From Streptomyces sp. CBMA291 (GTDB lineage Bacteria; Actinomycetota; Actinomycetes; Streptomycetales; Streptomycetaceae), in contig NZ_MSJP01000105.1 of NCBI RefSeq assembly GCF_014596525.1, forward strand, positions 62,001 to 126,000: DNA of 64,000 nucleotides, written 5' to 3'. The notes beneath the pieces were generated by a model. That model was not told the DNA's origin, searched no databases, and saw nothing but the letters and a program-made list of their open reading frames with translations. Shown in pieces: positions 59,467 to 64,000 of this stretch. Within the stretch, counting starts at the first letter, position 1. Each line of letters opens with the position of its first letter. A program made the position numbers and the translations under genes.

Positions 59467-59748
59467 TCAGCCACCCAGCGGCAGGCCACTGCCCAGCGGG
59501 AGACCGCCGAGGAGCGGCGCCGCCTTGGTCAGCTTGTTCAGCTGGGAGGCCGTGTCCGTGATCTTCTTGACCGGGGAGCCTTCCGTGGTGCTGCTCAGCG
59601 CGTCCGACTTCAGACCGTTGGCGGCGATCGCCTCCAGGCCACCGTTCAGGCTGGTCGGGGTCAGCGCGTCGGCGGCCATGGCGGGGGCGGCGGCGCCCAG
59701 CGCCATCAGCGAACCGGCGACGACCGCGGCGACCTTGGTGGGCTTCAT
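59467..59748 (-). CDS. Small secreted protein of unknown function
   Basis: A 93-residue protein with a signal peptide (KPTKVAAVVAGSLMALGAAAPAMA) and a Ser/Thr/Leu-rich body ending in a Gly/Leu-rich tail (GGLPLGSGLPLGG). No cysteines, so not a chaplin. GGAAGGA site before the ATG. Its partner genes on this strand are chaplins and the LPXTG protein; a role in aerial surface coats is likely but unproven. Confidence 0.75.
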   Translation of the reverse strand: MKPTKVAAVVAGSLMALGAAAPAMAADALTPTSLNGGLEAIAANGLKSDALSSTTEGSPVKKITDTASQLNKLTKAAPLLGGLPLGSGLPLGG

Positions 59749-60264
59749 GGGAAATCCTTCCTCTGTTCTTTCAAGTCGCGTACGACAAGGGGCCCTTGAG
59801 CGCTCCCCGTACGGCGTTCTGCTTCTGTAACGAGAGGTACGCCCCCCGGAAACTCCGGGAGGGAGGTTTTCTCGACATGCACCCGATCGATATCGACCGG
59901 TGCTATTTGCCGATCACGCGCCCCCGAATCGATCACACGTACGTCCGACGCACAGAAATCGGAACCGGAACCGGCCGCCCGGGAGGCGTACGCGCGTTCG
60001 CCCTTCGTCCGTACGGGATCGCCGCTCCCTCGCGGAGCCTGCGGTTATAGCCCTCCGCTACCGCTGAACTACGCAGCGCCACACCTCCGTTCGGGTGAAT
60101 TGCGGTGTGCGGCCTGCCCTTCGGAGGGGGTGCGCCGTTGCACCGGTCGGCACCCCGGGGGTGCCGACCGAGGGGCGATCCCGCCCCCGCAAGGAAAAAG
60201 CCGGTGCGCCCGCCCCCACGGGACGGGTGCACCGGCCGGGAAAGGACCGGTCAGACGTGCGCGA
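59749..60264. other. Intergenic region with two hairpins and no gene
   Basis: No credible gene. A perfect palindrome CGGTCGGCACCCC-G-GGGGTGCCGACCG lies at 60144-60170. A second hairpin (60201-60235, stem CCGGTGCGCCCG with one mismatch) is followed, in the minus direction, by CTTTTTCC at 60194-60200, making a canonical terminator of the chaplin gene. The rest is AT-richer promoter-like DNA. Confidence 0.6.
60191..60235 (-). terminator. Chaplin gene terminator with T-run
   Basis: Hairpin then CTTTTTCC on the minus strand, 30 bases after the chaplin stop. Confidence 0.75.
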
Positions 60265-60504
60265 TCAGAAGTTTGCGCAGGTGTTGCCGAAGGCGGGGTT
60301 CAGCACACCGACCACATCGACCGTGTTTCCACAGAGGTTGATCGGAACGTGGAGCGGAATCTGGAGGACGTTTCCGGAGAGGACTCCGGGCGAGTTGACG
60401 GCGGCGCCCATGGCGCCCGAGTCGGCGATGGCGGCACCGGTGGCACCGGCCACGGCGGCTGCGGCGCCCACGGTCAGAACGACGGCCTTGGCGATACGGG
60501 ACAT
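60265..60504 (-). CDS. Short chaplin
   Basis: A 79-residue secreted chaplin. Signal peptide (RIAKAVVLTVGAAAAVAGATGAAIADSG) and one chaplin domain: SPGVLSGNVLQIPLHVPINLCGNTVDVVGVLNPAFGNTC, with the paired cysteines of the short class. It ends directly after the domain. It is the shorter, tail-less relative of the chaplin near melC2. GAGGAGC site region before the ATG. Confidence 0.95.
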   Translation of the reverse strand: MSRIAKAVVLTVGAAAAVAGATGAAIADSGAMGAAVNSPGVLSGNVLQIPLHVPINLCGNTVDVVGVLNPAFGNTCANF

Positions 60505-60956
60505 GGGGAACTGCTCCTCGGTCGGAATTCAACGCGGAGTGCGCGGACCGTCAGGCCCGGCTCCTTCAACAACGGCTCCGAATTCCATCGGTTGCTCTCC
60601 CGAACGGGTGACGTTCAACCGATCTTTGGGCCATAAGAGGGCCGCGAGAGGAAGGCGACGCGGAATGGCGCAACACGCTCAACGAGGAACCGGCCGCACG
60701 GATACGGGAGTTAGTATGTCCGGACATCTCATGCTCACCACCGCCCCGTACCGAGGTTATAACGGAACCGGACGCCGCTTCCGGTCCCGTCTCCCCTCCA
60801 CTCCTTTCCTGTCTTTCACACGGACGACGTCCTCCCCCGTTCCCCTTCTCCCTGCCCCCGCGGGTCTTCCCTTCCTCCTCTCATCAAAGCGGAGAACCTG
60901 TATGCGGAATTCAGCGCCTGTCGCCGTGCCTCGCAGCGTGTCGCACACCCTGCCGT
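60505..60956. other. Promoter region between the chaplin and glycosyltransferase genes
   Basis: 450 bases with no gene, shared by divergent promoters. A TATAAC hexamer (60758-60763) may be a -10 box for the glycosyltransferase gene. TGTCCGGACA near 60717 is a small palindrome. Nothing else stands out. Confidence 0.4.
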
Positions 60957-62330
60957 GTGCGACGGAATCCGGTCTCCCCGAATTCGGCACCGCCCGGCGC
61001 TGACGTGCTGCCTTCACTCGACACGGACCCCGCGTCCGTCACCGTCCTGCACACCGTCCAGCCCGGCGACGGCGGAGTCGCCCGGGTCGTCGTCGACCTC
61101 GTCCGCGCCCAGCTCGCCGCGGGGCTGCGGGTCGCCGTCGCCTGCCCGCCCGGCACCCCCCTCTCCGCCGCCGTCCGCGCCGAGGGCGCCGGAACCCTCG
61201 ACTGGCAGGCCGGCCGGGACCCCGGCCCCGCGCTCCTGCGCGAGACCCGCGACCTGGCCCGGCTGATCCATGCCGTCCGGCCCACCCTCGTCCACGCCCA
61301 CAGCGCCAAGGCGGGGCTCTGCTCCCGGCTCGCCGTCCGGGGCCGGATCCCCACCGTCTACCAGCCGCACGCCTGGTCCTTCGAGGCGGTCCAGGGGACG
61401 ACCGCGGCCCTCGCCCGCCACTGGGAACGGTTCGGCGCCCGCTGGGCGGACCGGATCCTCTGCGTGAGCGAGGCGGAGCGGCGTACGGGCGAAGCCGCCG
61501 GGGTCGCCAGGGGCTCCAAGGGCTCCAGGGACACCGGGGACACCCGGGACTCTCGGGAATCCGGTGGCACCCGGGAATCCGGTGGCACCCGGGACACCAA
61601 GGCCGCCAGAGACACCGGAAGCACTGGGGACACTGGCGGCACTGGCGGCACGGGGAGTACCAGGAGCACCGGAAGCGCCGGAAGCGGCAGGGGCTCCGGG
61701 AAATGGTCCGTCGTCCACAACGGCGTGGACACCGCCCGGTTCGCCTTCTCCGGCCCGCCCCGCAATCCGGCGCCCACCGCCGTCTGCGTGGGCAGACTCT
61801 GCCGCCAGAAGGGCCAGGACGTACTCCTCGCCGCCTGGCCCGCCGTCCTCGCCGACGTGCCCACCGCCCGGCTCGTCCTGGTCGGCGACGGACCCGACCG
61901 CGAGCGGCTGCGCGACCGCGCGGGCCCCTCGGTGCGCTTCACCGGGGCCGTCGACGACACCGTCCCCTGGTACCGGGCGGCCGACGTCGTCGTCCTGCCG
62001 TCCCGCTGGGAGGGCATGGCCCTGGCGCCCCTTGAGGCCATGGCGACCGGCCGGCCCGTCGTCGTCAGCGACGTCGACGGGGCCCGCGAGAGCCTGCCGT
62101 CCGCCCACCGCGCCCCGTGCCTGGTCCCGCCCGAGGACCCGGCCGCGCTCGCCACCGCCCTCGGCCGCCTCCTCGGCAGGCCGGAGCTGCGGCACCGCCT
62201 GGGCCGAGAGGCCCACGAGCACATCCTCAGCAGTTTCGATGTCCGGCACACCGCCGAGGCCGTCGCGGACGTCTACCGCGCACTGGCCGGAGCGCGGGGT
62301 GCCGAGCACAGAGAGCCGATTGCGCAGTGA
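60957..62330 (+). CDS. GT4 family glycosyltransferase with a repetitive linker
   Basis: A 457-residue sugar transferase, likely for exopolysaccharide. The N-terminal Rossmann domain has LHTVQPGDGGVARVVVDL and VHAHSAKAGLCSR. The C-terminal domain has VCVGRLCRQKGQDVLLAAWP, LVLVGDGPDRERLRDRA and the EGMALAPLEAMATGRPVV motif with the donor-binding Glu. Between them is an insertion of about 60 residues of Thr/Gly/Ser/Arg/Asp (GSRDTGDTRDSRESGGT), a repeat-built linker. The start is uncertain: GTG here, or GTG 16 codons later (61005). Its stop overlaps the next start (GTGA), so the genes are coupled. Confidence 0.88.
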   Translation: MRRNPVSPNSAPPGADVLPSLDTDPASVTVLHTVQPGDGGVARVVVDLVRAQLAAGLRVAVACPPGTPLSAAVRAEGAGTLDWQAGRDPGPALLRETRDLARLIHAVRPTLVHAHSAKAGLCSRLAVRGRIPTVYQPHAWSFEAVQGTTAALARHWERFGARWADRILCVSEAERRTGEAAGVARGSKGSRDTGDTRDSRESGGTRESGGTRDTKAARDTGSTGDTGGTGGTGSTRSTGSAGSGRGSGKWSVVHNGVDTARFAFSGPPRNPAPTAVCVGRLCRQKGQDVLLAAWPAVLADVPTARLVLVGDGPDRERLRDRAGPSVRFTGAVDDTVPWYRAADVVVLPSRWEGMALAPLEAMATGRPVVVSDVDGARESLPSAHRAPCLVPPEDPAALATALGRLLGRPELRHRLGREAHEHILSSFDVRHTAEAVADVYRALAGARGAEHREPIAQ

Positions 62331-63772
62331 CCACGGAAAGCACCAGCGTCCCCTCCTCGCCGGGCCCCTGGCCCACGGCGGGCCCGACCTTCGGCCTGGC
62401 CCCCCTCGTCCCGCGCCGCACGCCCCGGCTCTCGCTGCCCGCCCGCCGACGCCCCCGAAGCCGCTCCGGCACGGCCCCGCTCGTCGCCGCCGACGCCCTG
62501 GCCACCCTCACTGGCGCCCTGTTCCTCGGCCCCTCCCACCACGACATCCGGCTGCTCCTTCCGGTCGTGGCCCTCGTCCTGCTCCTCGACGGACGCGCCG
62601 GACTCCACCGCCCCGCCGCCTACACCCGGGCCCTCGACGACCTGCCCGCCCTCGCCTCGCGCGCGGGGCTCGTCTGGTGTCTCGCGGCCGCCTCGGTCGC
62701 CGCGTACTCCCCCGCCCTCGCCCTCGGCCCGCGACGGCTCTGCGCCGCCTACGGCGCCCACGTCGGCGCCGCCGTCCTGGTCCGGGCGGTGCTGCTGGCC
62801 CGGCGGCGGCGGATCGCGCGGGCCCACCCCCGGTCGACGCTCGTCGTCGGCGGGACCGGGGCCGCGCGCCGGTTCGCCACCGCCGCCGACCGGCACCCGG
62901 AGTACGGGCTGCGGCCGGTCGGCATCGTCGGCGTGCCCGCGCAGGGCGGCGCGGCCAGGACCGGCGGGGAGCCCGGCCTGCCGGTGCTCACCACCGCCGA
63001 GGAGATCCACCGGGCCGTCATCCAGAACGCCGTCCGCGACGCCGTCTTCCTCGACGACGACCCCGGACTCGTCCGGCTCCTCCAGCGGTACGGCTGCGCC
63101 ACCTGGCGGGTCGGCGGAGAACAGGCGGGCGGGCCGATGGGCGCCCATGTGTGGGGGTACGCCCGGCGCCCGATCGTCCCGCCGGACGAGCGGCGCGGAC
63201 TGGCCGCCAAACGGGCCCTCGACCTCGCGCTCGTCGTGCCCGCGCTCGCGTTCGCGCTGCCGGTCCTGCTGCTGTGCGCGCTCTCCGTACGCCTCTCGGA
63301 CGGGCCCGGGGTGCTGTTCCGGCAGGAGCGGGTGGGCCAGTACGGGCGCCACTTCACGCTGCTGAAGTTCCGTACGCTCCGCCCCTCCGACGAGACCGAG
63401 TCGGCGACCCGCTGGAACGTGGCGGACGACCGGCGGATGAGCGCGGCGGGGCGCCTCCTGCGCAAGACCTCCCTCGACGAGCTGCCCCAGCTGTGGAACG
63501 TACTCCGCGGGGATATGAGCCTGGTCGGACCCCGGCCCGAACGCCCTTATTTCGTCGCCCAGTTCAGCAAGGTCCACACCGGTTACGCGGCCCGGCACCG
63601 GATGCCCGTGGGGCTCACCGGTCTGGCGCAGGTGCACGGGCTGCGCGGCGACACCTCCATCGAGGACCGCTGCCGCTTCGACAACCACTACATCGACCAC
63701 TGGTCGCTCTGGCAGGACGTCTGCATCCTGCTGCGCACGGCCGCCGGCGTCGTCCGGCACACGGGGAGCTGA
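62327..63772 (+). CDS. Polyprenyl glycosylphosphotransferase (exopolysaccharide initiating sugar transferase)
   Basis: A 481-residue membrane enzyme that attaches the first sugar phosphate to a lipid carrier. Several N-terminal helices, a soluble CoA-binding-like domain (STLVVGGTGAARRFATAA), a last helix (LALVVPALAFALPVLLLCALSVRLSD) and the catalytic domain: LLKFRTLRP, RRMSAAGRLLRKTSLDELPQLWNVLRGDMSLVGPRPERP, typical of the WbaP/CpsE family. It overlaps the glycosyltransferase and is followed two bases later by the next gene. Confidence 0.93.
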   Translation: MTTESTSVPSSPGPWPTAGPTFGLAPLVPRRTPRLSLPARRRPRSRSGTAPLVAADALATLTGALFLGPSHHDIRLLLPVVALVLLLDGRAGLHRPAAYTRALDDLPALASRAGLVWCLAAASVAAYSPALALGPRRLCAAYGAHVGAAVLVRAVLLARRRRIARAHPRSTLVVGGTGAARRFATAADRHPEYGLRPVGIVGVPAQGGAARTGGEPGLPVLTTAEEIHRAVIQNAVRDAVFLDDDPGLVRLLQRYGCATWRVGGEQAGGPMGAHVWGYARRPIVPPDERRGLAAKRALDLALVVPALAFALPVLLLCALSVRLSDGPGVLFRQERVGQYGRHFTLLKFRTLRPSDETESATRWNVADDRRMSAAGRLLRKTSLDELPQLWNVLRGDMSLVGPRPERPYFVAQFSKVHTGYAARHRMPVGLTGLAQVHGLRGDTSIEDRCRFDNHYIDHWSLWQDVCILLRTAAGVVRHTGS

Positions 63773-63774
63773 CC

Positions 63775-64000
63775 ATGGCCACGGCCCTCACCGTGCCGGC
63801 GGTCACCCCGGACGTCCGCGATCTGCTCCGCCGCGCCGGAGTCCTCTCACCGGTCCTCGCCGTGCTCGCGCTGCTGCTCGTCCCCGGCGGCGGCAGCCGG
63901 GACGGCACCGGCGGCACGGGCACGGTCGCCGACGCCGCCTCCGGGCTGCTCGTCCTCGTCTGTCTCGTCCGGGTGGTGCGCGGCGGGCACCGGCCGCTCA
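63775..64000 (+). CDS. Start of a membrane protein of the polysaccharide cluster (cut by window end)
   Basis: An open frame begins MATALTVPAVTPDVRDLLRRAG and runs off the window with two hydrophobic segments in 75 residues (VLSPVLAVLALLLVP, ASGLLVLVCLVRVV). From its place after the glycosylphosphotransferase gene it may be an O-antigen polymerase/ligase-like protein, but too little is visible. Confidence 0.6.
   Translation, partial: MATALTVPAVTPDVRDLLRRAGVLSPVLAVLALLLVPGGGSRDGTGGTGTVADAASGLLVLVCLVRVVRGGHRPL

Noticed and set aside
60030..60085. tRNA-like sequence on the minus strand (GTAGTTCAGCGGTAG then GAGGGCTATAACCGC)
   Set aside because: It resembles a tRNA D-arm and part of an anticodon arm, but the acceptor ends do not pair, the anticodon stem is poor, and no T-arm consensus follows. 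It may be chance or a remnant of a tRNA 5' half, so I do not annotate it.

Overview
The window is chromosomal DNA of a high-GC actinomycete, almost certainly Streptomyces. Evidence: very GC-rich third codon positions, GTG starts, chaplins, the MelC1/MelC2 tyrosinase pair, a DasR-type operator before a chitinase, GlnR boxes before glnA, actinobacterial lipA/lipB, homodimeric AceE and GTP-type PEP carboxykinase. It contains no rRNA, confident tRNA, CRISPR array, transposase or integrase.

Layout. (1) About 1-6.7 kb is an accessory defence-like island. A DinG-type helicase, cut by the window edge, overlaps a prokaryotic PIWI gene of the pPIWI-RE type. A NucS/DUF91-type nuclease with unusual codon use faces them tail to tail. 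(2) 7-31 kb is mostly core: glnA (divergent from an RDD protein), DUF4191, lipA-lipB, an NsdA-like regulator, an FAD oxidoreductase, a TIGR01777 epimerase, several small regulator/enzyme pairs (TetR-SDR, TetR-P450-ferredoxin), a WYL regulator, aceE, a GntR regulator and an E2 acyltransferase gene. The E2 gene is chimeric: its lipoyl domains are replaced by an unrelated zinc-ribbon protein. (3) 31-54 kb holds a secreted chitinase, a Ser/Thr kinase, a secreted M14 carboxypeptidase, a D-amino-acid module (kinase-IclR-RidA divergent from a D-amino-acid deaminase and D-aminoacylase), a mannosyltransferase, an aminotransferase, a four-gene TelA/VWA/binding-protein operon, pckG and a hemolysin-III protein. 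(4) 54-64 kb is a cell-surface and development region: a DUF5949-VKOR-glycosidase operon, melC1-melC2, two short chaplins, small secreted proteins, an LPXTG repeat protein and the start of an exopolysaccharide cluster.

How the parts fit. The island looks like a helicase plus PIWI machine acting on invading nucleic acid, possibly helped by the nearby nuclease. AceE, the GntR regulator and the E2 gene form the pyruvate dehydrogenase locus, but the E2 as read cannot carry lipoate. That points to a real rearrangement or to a mis-join through its Ala/Pro-rich linker. The D-amino-acid module is probably controlled by its own IclR protein through a perfect palindrome in the divergent promoter. In-frame GC-rich short tandem repeats expand linkers or tails in several proteins, and minisatellites fill several intergenic gaps, so repeat-driven change or mis-assembly is a theme of this sequence.
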